Assembly (NCBI GenBank): GCA_963804595.1
Contig: CAWDQZ010000009.1
Location: 320,553 to 384,552 of the forward strand
Direction of reading: 5' to 3'
Length of the DNA stretch: 64,000 nt
Source: DASUPK01 sp963804595
GTDB taxonomy: Bacteria; Actinomycetota; Thermoleophilia; Solirubrobacterales; 70-9
Numbering within the stretch: the first letter of the stretch is position 1; every line of letters starts with the position of its first letter. The notes under the pieces were generated by a model. The model was given only the letters and a program-made list of their open reading frames with translations, ran no database searches and had not been told where the DNA came from. Positions 1-9,239 of the stretch are shown in pieces. Position numbers and translations under genes: made by a program.

Positions 1-1
1 C

Positions 2-577
2 CAGAGGATCGGTACCTCGAGCCTGCGTCGCCGCGCCCAACTCCTGGCCCAGCGCCCGGATCTGGAGGTGGTCGCGCTGCACGGCAACGTGGATACACGG
101 CTGGCGCGCCTCGAGACGGGTGACTTCGATGCCCTGGTGCTCGCCATGGCCGGGCTGATGCGCCTCGGGCGGGCGGAGGAGGCCATGCCCGTGGAATTCG
201 ACGAGCTGATTCCTGCGCCAGGGCAGGGAGCGATCGCGATCGAGTCCCGCCACTCGGACAACCGCGGAACCACCGCAGCAGAATCGATCACGGACCGAGG
301 GTCGCTTGGCAGGCTGAGCGCCGAGCGCTCGCTGGTTGCGGCTCTCGATGCGAGCTGCAACACCCCGCTCGGGGCCATCGCGACGCTCGAACGGGGAGGC
401 CGCATGCGCTTGCGCGCCTTCTGCGGGCTGCCGGACGGCAGCGAATGGCTCCGCGACGAGCTCGAGGAGGACGCCTCGGACCCCGAGGGGCTCGGCGTCG
501 CCCTCGCTCAGCGGATGAAGACGGCGGGGGCGGCGGACATCCTGAAGCGGGCCGAATCGATGATGGCCGGGACATGA
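2..577 (+). CDS. hemC: Hydroxymethylbilane synthase (porphobilinogen deaminase), 3' part
   Basis: Tetrapyrrole biosynthesis: polymerises four porphobilinogens to hydroxymethylbilane in the cytosol. The reading frame is open from base 2, so the 5' end lies outside the window; about 191 residues remain. The fragment opens with the substrate-binding signature GTSSLRRRAQLL, followed by HGNVDTRL, then PGQGAIAIE. The cysteine of ASCNTPLG (codon at 356-358) is the expected attachment site of the dipyrromethane cofactor. Its TGA stop overlaps the ATG of the cobA-hemD fusion (ATGA), so both are co-translated and supply the next step. Identification is secure from these motifs. Confidence 0.96.
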   Translation, partial: QRIGTSSLRRRAQLLAQRPDLEVVALHGNVDTRLARLETGDFDALVLAMAGLMRLGRAEEAMPVEFDELIPAPGQGAIAIESRHSDNRGTTAAESITDRGSLGRLSAERSLVAALDASCNTPLGAIATLERGGRMRLRAFCGLPDGSEWLRDELEEDASDPEGLGVALAQRMKTAGAADILKRAESMMAGT

Positions 578-2094
578 GCGAGGGCACGGGCATCGTCTTC
601 CTCGTGGGTGCCGGCCCGGGCGACCCGGGCCTGATGACGATCCGGTCCCTCGACCTGATCGTGGCCGCCGACGTGATCGTCCACGACCGCCTGATTCCCG
701 GCGACGCCCTCGTGGCGGCGCGGGCGGACGCCGAGATCCTCTACGTCGGCAAGGAGCCCGGCGAGGCGAGCGTGCCGCAGGAGGGGATCGAGGAGCTGCT
801 GATCGAACGGGCGCGCGCCGGCAAGATCGTCGTCCGGCTGAAGGGCGGCGACCCGTTCGTCTTCGGGCGCGGCGGCGAGGAGGCCGAGGCGCTGGCCGAT
901 GCCGACATCCCCTTCGAGGTGGTTCCCGGGATCACCGCCGGCGTCGCGGCTCCTGCCTACGCCGGCATCCCGGTCACCCACCGGGACGACGCCTCCGCCG
1001 TCGCCTTCGTCACCGGCCACGAGGACCCCGAGAAGGCGGACTCGGCTCTCGACTACGAGGCACTGGCGCGGTTCCCGGGGACGCTCGTCCTCTACATGGG
1101 CGTCCGGGCACTGCCCCGGATCGCCGAGGCGCTGATCTCCGCGGGACGTGACCCGTCGGAGCCCGCCGCGGTGGTCGAGCGGGGCACGCTTCCCGGTCAG
1201 CGCACCGTGAGCTCGACGCTGGAGGGCATCGCGGGCGCCGCCGATGAGGCGAACATCGAGCCGCCGGCCGTCACCGTCGTCGGTCAGGTCGCGGCTCGCC
1301 GCGAGCGGATCGCCTGGCTCGAGCGCCGCCCGCTCCACGGCCAGCGCGTCGTCGTCACCCGCGCTCGAGCGCAGGCGAGCGAGCTTGCCCGTCAGCTGGA
1401 CGCGCTCGGCGCGGAGCCGATCGAGCTGCCCGCGATCCGGATCGAGCCCCGGCTCGACTCGGACGAGGTCCGCCGCGCCGTCGAGAGCCTGCACGCCTAC
1501 GCGCTCGTCTGCCTGACGAGCCCCAACGGAGTCAACCTGCTGTTCGAGGCGATGGCGGCGCAGGGACGTGACGCCCGCGCTCTGGCGAACGCGAGCGTCG
1601 CGGCGATCGGCGCCGGCACAGAGGCGGCGCTCGCGGCCCACGGCGTGCTCGCCGACATCGTCCCCGAGCGCTTCGTCGCGGAGGAGCTGGTCGAGGCGCT
1701 CGACCGGCTCGAGCTGCGGGACAAGCCGGTGCTGATCGCGCGCGCCGCCGAGGCGCGCGAGTTGCTGCCCGACGCGTTGCGGAGGAAGGGCGCGCAGGTC
1801 GACGTGGTCACCGTGTACGAGACCGTCGCCGAGGCACCGGAGCCCGAGGCGCTCGAGCGCGCCCGGGATGCCGACTTCATCACCTTCACCTCGTCCTCGA
1901 CCGTCCGCAACTTCGTCCAGGCGGCGGGGGACGGCATTCCGGGGGGAGCTCGCATCGTCTCCATCGGCCCGGTGACCAGCCAGGCAATCCGCGAAGCCGG
2001 GCTCGCCGTAGACGTTGAAGCTGAACGGCACGACATCGAGGGCCTCGTAGGCGCTCTCCTCGACGCGGCGGCGAAGACAGCTGCCACCGATTGA
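574..2094 (+). CDS. cobA-hemD: Uroporphyrinogen-III methyltransferase / uroporphyrinogen-III synthase fusion
   Basis: Bifunctional 506-residue enzyme at the heme/siroheme branch point. The N-terminal half (about residues 8-250) is a SAM-dependent uroporphyrinogen-III C-methyltransferase, with VGAGPGDPGLMT, the KGGDPFVFGRGGEE loop and VVPGITAG. The C-terminal half (about 254-500) is a HemD-type synthase starting at GQRVVVTRARAQASELA. Fusion of the two is common in Actinobacteria and some Firmicutes. I chose the ATG at 574 because it overlaps the hemC stop and sits just before the first CobA strand; the same frame is open further upstream but lies inside hemC. The product feeds both precorrin-2/siroheme and heme. 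Confidence 0.94.
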   Translation: MSEGTGIVFLVGAGPGDPGLMTIRSLDLIVAADVIVHDRLIPGDALVAARADAEILYVGKEPGEASVPQEGIEELLIERARAGKIVVRLKGGDPFVFGRGGEEAEALADADIPFEVVPGITAGVAAPAYAGIPVTHRDDASAVAFVTGHEDPEKADSALDYEALARFPGTLVLYMGVRALPRIAEALISAGRDPSEPAAVVERGTLPGQRTVSSTLEGIAGAADEANIEPPAVTVVGQVAARRERIAWLERRPLHGQRVVVTRARAQASELARQLDALGAEPIELPAIRIEPRLDSDEVRRAVESLHAYALVCLTSPNGVNLLFEAMAAQGRDARALANASVAAIGAGTEAALAAHGVLADIVPERFVAEELVEALDRLELRDKPVLIARAAEARELLPDALRRKGAQVDVVTVYETVAEAPEPEALERARDADFITFTSSSTVRNFVQAAGDGIPGGARIVSIGPVTSQAIREAGLAVDVEAERHDIEGLVGALLDAAAKTAATD

Positions 2095-2123
2095 ACGTCC
2101 AACTCGACCAGGGGAGGAGACCA

Positions 2124-2966
2124 ATGAACGGTCGGAAGCCAATGATCAAGCCATTCATCGCGGCCGCGGTGGGCGTCACAGCTCTGCTCGCGACGACGGG
2201 AACTGCGTTCGCGGGCACCGCGGACTATGCGAGCACAGCGACCTTCGGGATTCCAGGCGACACCGGGCAGGCAGGATTGCCATCACAGGTCTTCGTTCCG
2301 CCCGGGCGGACGTCGGTGCAATCGCTTCAGCTGACTGAGGTCGGGCCCAGCTATGGCGGAGGCGGGGGCGCGGACTTCTCAATGAGATTGAAAAGTCCCA
2401 CCGGAACCGAGATAACGCTGATCAGCAATGGCTGCGCCACTTACCCCAACACCTCTGCGTTCACGATCAGTGATACGGCCACGAACCCCATCGACGGCAA
2501 CGGCGCCTTCTGCACAGCGCTCAACGGAGGGAATCCGACTACGGCAGGCAAGCCCACCGAGCCGCTTTCAGCCTTCAATGGGCAGCCGAGCGTTGGAACA
2601 TGGACAGTGACGGTGGTCGATGCGCCACTTGGCCCGCCGCGGGGCAGTTGGAACGGGTGGAATCTGGAGATCAACCATGCAAATCCCACCCTGAAGGCCG
2701 ATCCAGCGCCGTTCAAGATCAAGAAGAAGTTCGCGATCAGCGCGGTCTGCGACGCCAACTGCAGAGTGACCACAGGCGGTGCGGCCGGCGCGACCACCAC
2801 CCAGCTGACCGCCAACAGCCCGGGCACGATCATCGCTCCCGCGTCCAAGAAGGCGCAGAAGAAGGGCAAGGGAATGGTGACGCTGGCCGCCACCGATGAG
2901 ACCGGCGGCACGGCGACCACAACGGTCAACGCGAAGACGCTGAAGACCAAGAAGAAGGCGACATAG
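2124..2966 (+). CDS. Secreted protein with a proprotein-convertase P-like domain
   Basis: 280 residues. ATG at 2124 is preceded by a clear ribosome binding site (ggggagga). A signal peptide is visible: basic MNGRKPMIK, a hydrophobic stretch, then a cleavage region around TGTAFAG. Residues about 40-190 carry the pattern of the P/Homo-B domain: DFSMRLKSPTGTEITLIS, PSVGTWTVTVVDA and a final GSWNGWNLEI. In known proteins this domain follows a subtilisin or other protease, but no protease domain is present here. The C-terminal third is Lys/Ala/Thr-rich (KKKAT end), perhaps for cell-wall interaction. Function unknown; an extracellular binding or wall-associated role is only a guess. Confidence 0.72.
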   Translation: MNGRKPMIKPFIAAAVGVTALLATTGTAFAGTADYASTATFGIPGDTGQAGLPSQVFVPPGRTSVQSLQLTEVGPSYGGGGGADFSMRLKSPTGTEITLISNGCATYPNTSAFTISDTATNPIDGNGAFCTALNGGNPTTAGKPTEPLSAFNGQPSVGTWTVTVVDAPLGPPRGSWNGWNLEINHANPTLKADPAPFKIKKKFAISAVCDANCRVTTGGAAGATTTQLTANSPGTIIAPASKKAQKKGKGMVTLAATDETGGTATTTVNAKTLKTKKKAT

Positions 2967-2975
2967 GATCCGGCC

Positions 2976-3791
2976 GTGGCGACGCCGCGGCCGATCACCT
3001 TCCTCTCCGACTACGGGTACGAGGACGAGTTCGCGGGCGTCTGCCGGGCGGTGATCGCGCAGATCGCGCCGGGGGCGCCGCTGATCGACCTGAGCCACGG
3101 GATCGCCCGCCAGGACGTGAGTCAGGGGGCGATCGTGCTCGCCAACGCGCTGCCCCCCTGCCCCCCCGGGGTGCACCTGGCAGTGGTCGACCCGGGCGTG
3201 GGCTCGGCCCGGCGAGCGGTCGCGGTGGCCGCCGCCGAGGGGCGCATCCTCGTGGGACCCGACAACGGCCTGCTCACGCGTGCGCTCGATCGGCTGGGCG
3301 GCGCCCTCGACGCCGTCGAGCTGTCGCGCTCCCCCTTCCGCCTCGAACCGGTCTCAGCGACCTTCCACGGCCGTGACCTGTTCGCGCCGGTCGCGGCCCA
3401 CCTCTCGCTCGGCGCGCGGCTGGACGAGGCCGGTGAGGCGATCGATCCCGGGTCACTGGTGACGCTCGACCTGACCACACCCGAGATCGGAGCGGATGAG
3501 GTAGTCGCTCACGCGATCCACGTCGACGGCTACGGCAACGTGACCCTCGATCTCGACGCGTCGATGCTCTCCGACGGACCGTTGCGGCCGGGCGGGGCCA
3601 TGGACGTGCGGGCGCCGGACGGCCGCTTCGAGGCGGTCTGGGCGCGGACCTTCACCGACTTCGACTCCGGCGCCGTGCTGCTCTTCGAGGATTCATCGGG
3701 CGCGATGGCCCTCGCGGTGAGCGGCGGCAGCGCCGCGGGCCTGCTGAACCTCGAGGCCGGCGGCGAGGTGGCGCTGCGACCGCTGAGGTGA
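2976..3791 (+). CDS. SAM hydroxide adenosyltransferase / SAM hydrolase (DUF62 family)
   Basis: 271 residues, GTG start. The protein begins with ITFLSDYGYEDEFAGVCRAVI, then IDLSHGI and VVDPGVGSARRAVAV, the hallmarks of the family that cleaves S-adenosylmethionine to adenosine and methionine and is related to fluorinase and chlorinase. GPDNGLL and the later HVDGYGNVTLDLD are also typical of the fold (N-terminal Rossmann-like half, C-terminal barrel). I see no sign of the halogenase-specific loop, so hydrolysis is the likely reaction. Its stop overlaps the GTG of birA, so the two are translationally coupled. Confidence 0.88.
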   Translation: MATPRPITFLSDYGYEDEFAGVCRAVIAQIAPGAPLIDLSHGIARQDVSQGAIVLANALPPCPPGVHLAVVDPGVGSARRAVAVAAAEGRILVGPDNGLLTRALDRLGGALDAVELSRSPFRLEPVSATFHGRDLFAPVAAHLSLGARLDEAGEAIDPGSLVTLDLTTPEIGADEVVAHAIHVDGYGNVTLDLDASMLSDGPLRPGGAMDVRAPDGRFEAVWARTFTDFDSGAVLLFEDSSGAMALAVSGGSAAGLLNLEAGGEVALRPLR

Positions 3792-4558
3792 ACAAGGAGG
3801 CCGGATCAGGGGGCGCGACCGTGGGCTTCGGCAGCCCCCACCGCCATTTGCGTCGCACCGACTCGACCAACGAGCGCGCCAAGGACCTGGCCCTCGGCGG
3901 AGCGCCCGGTGGCCTGGTGATCACCGCCGACGAGCAGAGCGCCGGGCGCGGCCGCCGCGGGAACGAGTGGTTTGCCACCTCGGGTGCCAGCCTGCTCTAC
4001 TCGGCCCTGCTGCGTCCCTTTGAGGCGGACGGCGCCGCCCTTCTGCCGCTCGCCGTGCCCCTGGCGATCTGCGAGGCCGCCGAGGAAGTCGCGCCGGTCC
4101 GCTGCCAGGTGAAGTGGCCGAACGACGTCTGGATCGACGAGCGCAAGGTCGCGGGCGTGCTCGTCGAGGCGCGCCCGGAGGAGGGCTGGGCCGTGATCGG
4201 CGTTGGCGTGAACGTCGCGATCCCGCAGGAGCACTTCCCGCCGGAGCTTCGTGAGACGGCGACCTCGCTGCTCCCCACCGAGGCCGAGGACGGGGTGCCG
4301 CCGGGCGGCGCGCCGGGCGTCCGGCACGCGCTCGCGGCGCTGAACGAATCACTCGGCCGCTGGGTGTCTACCGGCGGCGACGAGGTGCTGGCCGCCTTCC
4401 GGGCTCGGGACGCGCTCTCCGGCAGGCGGATCTCATGGGAGGACGGCGAGGGCACGGCCGATGGGATCGACGAGCGCGGCCACCTGGTCGTGAAGAGGGC
4501 CGACGGTGAGACGGTCTCGCTCGGCGCCGGGGAGGTCCACCTCGCGCTCGGGCGCTAG
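3788..4558 (+). CDS. birA: Biotin--[acetyl-CoA-carboxylase] ligase
   Basis: 256 residues, GTG start overlapping the previous stop (GTGA). Activates biotin with ATP and attaches it to the lysine of biotin-dependent carboxylases. Visible motifs are RTDSTNERAKDLA, the biotinyl-AMP loop QSAGRGRRGNEW, and KWPNDVWIDERKVAGVLVEA with the catalytic lysine. There is no N-terminal helix-turn-helix, so this is a monofunctional (group I) ligase that should not act as a repressor. A C-terminal SH3-like domain (about 210-256) is present. Confidence 0.93.
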   Translation: MNKEAGSGGATVGFGSPHRHLRRTDSTNERAKDLALGGAPGGLVITADEQSAGRGRRGNEWFATSGASLLYSALLRPFEADGAALLPLAVPLAICEAAEEVAPVRCQVKWPNDVWIDERKVAGVLVEARPEEGWAVIGVGVNVAIPQEHFPPELRETATSLLPTEAEDGVPPGGAPGVRHALAALNESLGRWVSTGGDEVLAAFRARDALSGRRISWEDGEGTADGIDERGHLVVKRADGETVSLGAGEVHLALGR

Positions 4559-4597
4559 CTCATCACGTCCCAGAAGGGCCCCTGCCGCGCCACCCGG

Positions 4598-7186
4598 CTA
4601 GGACTCTTCGGCGGCCTCGGAGGGTTCGGGCTCCTCGCCGTCTGTCTCCACCTCGTCCGGCTCGCGCTCGGGCGCGTCGCCGTTCTCGCCGCCGGCCTCG
4701 AGCTCCTCGACCTCGCCGTTGACCTCCGAGGCGACGCTCGTCTTCTCGGCGGCGCCACTGTCCTTGGACCCCTTGCGCTTGCGGCGCCTGCGACGGCCAC
4801 CCGACTTCGGGAAGTTGCGCAGCAGCTCGCGGGCGACGGCGGAGGGCTTGCGGGCGGCACGCATCCGGGCCCCTCGCAGGACCTCCTCCCCTTCGGGCGT
4901 GTGCGCGATCCCGGCGGCCAGGAGCGCCGCGGCGAGGCGGCGGTCCTGGTTGCGCGAGGCGTGAACCAGGCGGCGGGCGTTGCGGCCGTGAGCCCGGCCG
5001 GACGAGTTGACGAGTAGGCCGAGCAGCCGCTTGGTCTCGGGCCAGCGCTGGACCGCGTACTCCTCGTGCAGATCGCGGGTGTAGTCGGCGAGCCGCCAGA
5101 CCCAGGCCTGGGCCTGATCGCGACGCCCGATCCGGCGCTCGGCGAGCGCCTCGAGCATGACCTTGGTCCCGGCCCGCCGGTCGTCGCGCGACCAGGTGCC
5201 GATGGTGTCGACCGCGTCGTCGAAGGCATCCGCGTCGCGCATCGCGGCGATCTCGGTGAGCGCCTTGATGCGGAGCTGCTGGTTGCGGTTCCGCTGCACG
5301 CAGGTGAGCAGGAAGCGCCGGCGGAGCTCCTTGGTGGTGTCGTGCTGGAGCATCGCCTTGGCGCGGCGCCAGCCGGAGGGGTTGACACGGGCCCCGGCGA
5401 GCGCGGCCCAGACGTGCTGCTCGGAGTGGTTGAGGTTCTCGACGGCGATCCGCCAGAGCTCGCGCTCGAGCACCCGCACGCGACGGTTCGCGTCGTCGGA
5501 CACGGGGACCACCCGCTTCTCCACGCGCACGCGGCGACCCCGGCCGCGGCGTACGGGACCGACGACGATCGCGCCGCCGCGGTAGACGTCGCGGTCGAGC
5601 AGGCTGTGGAGGGTGACGATCGTCTCGTCGTGCGTGGTGGCCGGGTGGACGAAGTCGATCACCAGACCGGCCTCCTTGCCCGGATTGCGTCGAGTCACGC
5701 GACCGACCCGCTGCTGGTAGACGCGTCGGGACGCGGTCGGGGCGAGGTGCATGCAGATCGTCGCGCGCGGGCTATTCCAGCCTTCGGCGAGCAGCATCGC
5801 GTTGCAGAGCACATCCACTTCGCCTCTTTCGAACCCGGCCAGGATCTCGGCCAGCTCGCGCTTGGGAGTCTCGCCTGAGACGGCGCGGGCGTTGATCCCG
5901 GCGTCCTGGAAGGCCTTCGCGACGTTGTTCGCGTGCTTGACGCCGGCGGTGTAGACGACGCCCGGGACCCGGCGGAAGCGCGAGCGGTAGAGGTCCGCGA
6001 TGGCGACGTTGAACGGCGTCTGGTCGAGGAGCTTGGCCAATTCCTCCTGGTCGAAGTCCTGATCCACCTCGCCCTTGCGAAGCGGCACCTTGGCGATCGT
6101 CCGCACGCCTGGACCCGGCGGGATACGCACGCAGCGCAGCGGCGCGATCACGCCGCGGCGCGCGGCCTGGGCGAGGTCGAAGCGGGAGGTCTGGGTCGGG
6201 AAGAGATCGGTGACATGCCGCGCGATCAGTGCACCGGTCGCGGTCATACCGATGAAGACCGGGCCGGGCCAGGCACGGATGCAGGCGCTGGTCTTCTCGC
6301 CGAGCGCGGTGTGGGCCTCGTCGCAGATCACGACGCAGTAGGCATCGGAGATCCGGCCGGCGTTGCGAACGAACCACTGGTAGGTCTCCACGGTGACCGG
6401 GCCGTAGGGATGATCGGCGCCGTCGAGCAGGGCCGGCGAGAGACGGTCGGCGTAGCCGCGGTCCGAGATCTCACCGATGAACTGGTCGACCAGGTTGCGC
6501 CGGTGCGTGAGGATCAGGATGCCGCCCGTCCTGGAGGCCTCGATGAAGCCGACCGCGGCGACGGTCTTGCCGGAGCCGGTGGCGTGCTCGAACCAGAAGC
6601 GGCGGGCCGCGCCGGGGTCGTCGGGCGCCTCCTCGACCACCTCAGCGTCCTCGTCCTCGATCCAGTCCTCGGCCTCCTCCTCCTCGGTGGCCTCCTCTTC
6701 CTCTTCCTCCTCGCTCTCGAAGGCCTGTCCGTTCTCGGAGCCGTTCTTCGGCTCCTCGCTCTCCTCAGCCTCGACCGTCGCGGCGGGGGCGCCGCGGCCA
6801 TTGCCGTTGCCCGTCCAGGGATGCCCGTTGAGGCGCTCCTGGACGTCGGCGATCAGCGCGGCGAGTGTGCCCGAGAGGGCATCGACCTGGTGCGCCGAGA
6901 GTTCAGCGCCGTCGGCGAGATGCGGGGTCTCCTCGGAGAGCAGGCGCTCCAGCCCGAGCAGGAGCGAGAAGTCGCGTCGCCACTCGATCGACGGGGCCTC
7001 GTGGCCCTCGTCGATCTCCGCCAGGGCAGCGTCGAGCGCCCGCCGCCGAGGTGTCCCCGGGGCGAGGTCCTTGGGTGTCTCGCCTTCCAGCAGGAAGGGC
7101 TCTCGAGCGAACTCGCGAGCACGTTCTATGTCGGCGCTCGTAGGCGCCTTCGCCGCTTTGGCGGCTGCCTTGGTCTCTTCAGCCAT
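4598..7186 (-). CDS. Superfamily 2 DEAD/DEAH helicase with acidic linker and basic tail
   Basis: 862 residues from the ATG at 7186; the frame opens slightly further upstream, but that extension looks non-coding. Domain order: N-terminal region, a strongly acidic low-complexity linker at about 140-190 (runs of Glu), then an SF2 ATPase core with Walker A HATGSGKT (about 202-209), a DEAH box in VVICDEAHTALGEKT and MTATG. The second RecA domain shows VVYTAGVKHA, AEGWNSPRAT and the arginine finger QQRVGRVTRRNPG. The remaining ~300 residues are unassigned and end in a Lys/Arg-rich stretch and a second acidic tail. The core resembles type I restriction or RAD25-like helicases, but no nuclease or methylase partner is nearby. 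Substrate unknown. Confidence 0.85.
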   Translation of the reverse strand: MAEETKAAAKAAKAPTSADIERAREFAREPFLLEGETPKDLAPGTPRRRALDAALAEIDEGHEAPSIEWRRDFSLLLGLERLLSEETPHLADGAELSAHQVDALSGTLAALIADVQERLNGHPWTGNGNGRGAPAATVEAEESEEPKNGSENGQAFESEEEEEEEATEEEEAEDWIEDEDAEVVEEAPDDPGAARRFWFEHATGSGKTVAAVGFIEASRTGGILILTHRRNLVDQFIGEISDRGYADRLSPALLDGADHPYGPVTVETYQWFVRNAGRISDAYCVVICDEAHTALGEKTSACIRAWPGPVFIGMTATGALIARHVTDLFPTQTSRFDLAQAARRGVIAPLRCVRIPPGPGVRTIAKVPLRKGEVDQDFDQEELAKLLDQTPFNVAIADLYRSRFRRVPGVVYTAGVKHANNVAKAFQDAGINARAVSGETPKRELAEILAGFERGEVDVLCNAMLLAEGWNSPRATICMHLAPTASRRVYQQRVGRVTRRNPGKEAGLVIDFVHPATTHDETIVTLHSLLDRDVYRGGAIVVGPVRRGRGRRVRVEKRVVPVSDDANRRVRVLERELWRIAVENLNHSEQHVWAALAGARVNPSGWRRAKAMLQHDTTKELRRRFLLTCVQRNRNQQLRIKALTEIAAMRDADAFDDAVDTIGTWSRDDRRAGTKVMLEALAERRIGRRDQAQAWVWRLADYTRDLHEEYAVQRWPETKRLLGLLVNSSGRAHGRNARRLVHASRNQDRRLAAALLAAGIAHTPEGEEVLRGARMRAARKPSAVARELLRNFPKSGGRRRRRKRKGSKDSGAAEKTSVASEVNGEVEELEAGGENGDAPEREPDEVETDGEEPEPSEAAEES

Positions 7187-7339
7187 CTGAGGCTTCTCTG
7201 ATCCGCCGCTCCCCGCCAATCGCAAAAATGGCGAGGCGCATGTGGCCTGATCACGGGGGACACCCGAATACGGCTCTCCGCTCCGGGCTCTCCCTGGGTC
7301 CAGGAACTTGATGGACCAATAGGAATTAAAGCACTCTTG

Positions 7340-7965
7340 ATGGCTGACCCGTATTCCCTGGTTGTGAAAACCGATTCGCGCGCCTCATCCGGCGTCGGCT
7401 TCCTGCTTGCTCTGGTGCTCGTGATCGCGGTTGCGATCGCCGGCTGCGGAGGCTCGAACAGCGGCAATCCCGACTCCCGGATGACCCTAGATCAGGCGAA
7501 GGCGCCGATCTCGGGCGCGCCGCCGCAGCTCGCCGCGATCCGCGCCCAGGCGAACCAGCTCCTCGACGGCGGGACCGACGCGTTCGACGCGCGCCTCGAC
7601 CGCAGCTCAGCGGCACGCCGATCGTGGTCAACAAGTGGGCCTCCTGGTGTGGGCCCTGCCGCTTCGAGTTCCCCTGGTTCCAGTCGCTCGCGGAGAAACG
7701 CGGCGGGCAGATCGCCTTCCTGGGCGTCAACTCGAATGACTCGAGCGGCTCGGCCGAGACGTTCCTGTCCGAGCTGCCGCTGCCGTATCCCTCCTACAGC
7801 GACCCCGACCTGAAGATTGCCCAGGACCTGGGCGGGCCGCCCCAGGCGTTCCCCACCACGACCTACTACGACGGCTCCGGCAAGCAGGTCTTCACGCACC
7901 CGGGCGTCTACGCAAACGAGGCGGATCTGGTCGCGGACGTGAACAAGTACGCCGCAGGCGGATAA
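7340..7965 (+). pseudogene. TlpA/ResA-like thioredoxin lipoprotein, frame-broken
   Basis: Two adjoining frames together make one thioredoxin-fold lipoprotein. The first frame (from ATG 7340) gives a signal peptide and lipobox ending VAIAGCGG, then continues to DARLDR. The second resumes at LSGTPIVVNKWASWCGPC, with the CxxC redox pair, and runs to 7965 through the cis-Pro region FPTTTYYDG. The break falls at 7601-7606, where restoring one C (CGCAG to CGCCAG) would join the frames as DRQLSG. Known relatives reduce periplasmic or extracytoplasmic disulfides, often for cytochrome c maturation. This could be a real mutation or a consensus error. Identity of the fold is secure; functional status is not. 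Confidence 0.85.
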
Positions 7966-7972
7966 TGGGGCT

Positions 7973-8440
7973 ATGGAAGCCCTCGCCGTCATCCTGCTCG
8001 TGCTGGCGCTGCTGCTCTTCATCGCAGAAGCCCACGCGCCCACCACAGTCGCCGGACTGCTCGGCGTGGCGGCCCTGGTCGGGGCGGGGTTCGCCTGGCG
8101 CGACGCTGGCCACGACCTGCCGGTGGCCGCGATCATCGTCGGGGGTGTGATCCTCGCGGGCTTCGTGGTCTTCGCCTCGCGGAAGGCCATCGCCGCGAAT
8201 CGGGACGAGCCGGTCCGCACCGGGTCGGAGGAGCTGGTCGGGGGGGTCGGTGAGGTGCGCGAGCCCCTCGATCCCGACGGTCAGATCTTCATTCAGGGCG
8301 CGCTGTGGAGAGCCCGAGCGGCCGGTCCGGAGCGGATCGGGCCAGGCAATAGAGTCCGGGTGAAGGCGGTGGATGGCCTGACCCTCGAGGTCGAGCCGGT
8401 ACCCGACCGAGACCCGGCATCAGTCGAGAAAGGAGCCTGA
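7973..8440 (+). CDS. NfeD-like membrane protein
   Basis: 155 residues. Two or three N-terminal membrane segments (about 2-20, 28-45 and 52-70) are followed by an OB-fold-like NfeD C-terminal domain: GSEELVGGVGEVREPLDPDGQIFIQGALWRARA and VRVKAVDGLTLEVEP. NfeD short forms pair with SPFH/slipin proteins in membrane microdomains, and the next gene is exactly such a slipin, 3 bases away, with a good ribosome binding site. Role in membrane organisation or quality control is inferred from family and neighbour. Confidence 0.88.
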   Translation: MEALAVILLVLALLLFIAEAHAPTTVAGLLGVAALVGAGFAWRDAGHDLPVAAIIVGGVILAGFVVFASRKAIAANRDEPVRTGSEELVGGVGEVREPLDPDGQIFIQGALWRARAAGPERIGPGNRVRVKAVDGLTLEVEPVPDRDPASVEKGA

Positions 8441-8443
8441 CCC

Positions 8444-9229
8444 ATGGCGGTACTGATCGGCGTCGTCGTCGTCATCGCGTTCTTCGTGCTGATCTTCCTC
8501 GGCTCCTCGGTTCGGGTCCTGAGGGAGTACGAGCGAGGCGTGATCTTCCGCCTCGGCCGGCTGATCGCCCAGAAGGGCCCCGGACTGATCCTGCTCGTCC
8601 CCATCATCGACCGCATGGTCAGGGTCGACCTGCGGACGGTGACGCTCAACATCCCGCCCCAGGAGGTGATCACGCGCGACAACGTCCCGGCCCGCGTCAA
8701 CGCGGTGGCCTATTTCCGGGTGATCGACCCGAACAGCTCGATCGTCGAGGTCGAGAACTTCCTGCTCGCCACCTCGCAGATCGCGCAGACCACGTTGCGG
8801 TCGGTGCTCGGCAAGGCCGAGCTCGACCAGCTCCTCTCCGAACGCGAGAGGCTCAACGAGGACCTGCAGAAGATCATCGACGAGCAGACCGAGCCCTGGG
8901 GCGTGAAGGTCAGCACCGTCGAGATCAAGGACGTCGAGATCCCCGAGCAGATGCAGCGGGCGATGGCGCGCCAAGCCGAGGCCGAGCGAGAGCGTCGCGC
9001 GAAGATCATCAACTCCGAGGGCGAGTACCAGGCGGCCGAGAAGCTGGCGCAGGCGGCTGACATCATCTCCAAGAACCCGGCGACGCTTCAGCTCCGCTAT
9101 CTGCAGACGCTGCTCGAGATGGGCGTCAACCAGAACACGACGATCGTCTTCCCGCTGCCGATCGAGTTCATCGACGCCTTCCAGCGGTTCACCAGGGACA
9201 AGCCGAGCGGCGACGCGGCCGGCTCGTGA
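8444..9229 (+). CDS. Slipin / stomatin-like SPFH membrane protein
   Basis: 261 residues; ATG at 8444 follows an aaaggag ribosome binding site. One N-terminal membrane segment (about 3-23) is followed by an SPFH/band-7 domain: RVLREYERGVIFRLGR, GPGLILLVPIIDRMVRVDLRT, NVPARVNAVAYFRV. A coiled-coil segment comes next (EQMQRAMARQAEAERERRAKI). It ends with NQNTTIVFPLP, typical of slipin-2. Likely forms an oligomeric ring at the membrane together with the upstream NfeD protein. Confidence 0.93.
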   Translation: MAVLIGVVVVIAFFVLIFLGSSVRVLREYERGVIFRLGRLIAQKGPGLILLVPIIDRMVRVDLRTVTLNIPPQEVITRDNVPARVNAVAYFRVIDPNSSIVEVENFLLATSQIAQTTLRSVLGKAELDQLLSERERLNEDLQKIIDEQTEPWGVKVSTVEIKDVEIPEQMQRAMARQAEAERERRAKIINSEGEYQAAEKLAQAADIISKNPATLQLRYLQTLLEMGVNQNTTIVFPLPIEFIDAFQRFTRDKPSGDAAGS

Positions 9230-9239
9230 TCCTCGCGGG

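Noticed and set aside
508..2142. Long open frame opposite the cobA-hemD gene
   Set aside because: Composition is typical of an antisense shadow in high-GC DNA and no family motif appears; the plus strand holds a convincing enzyme.
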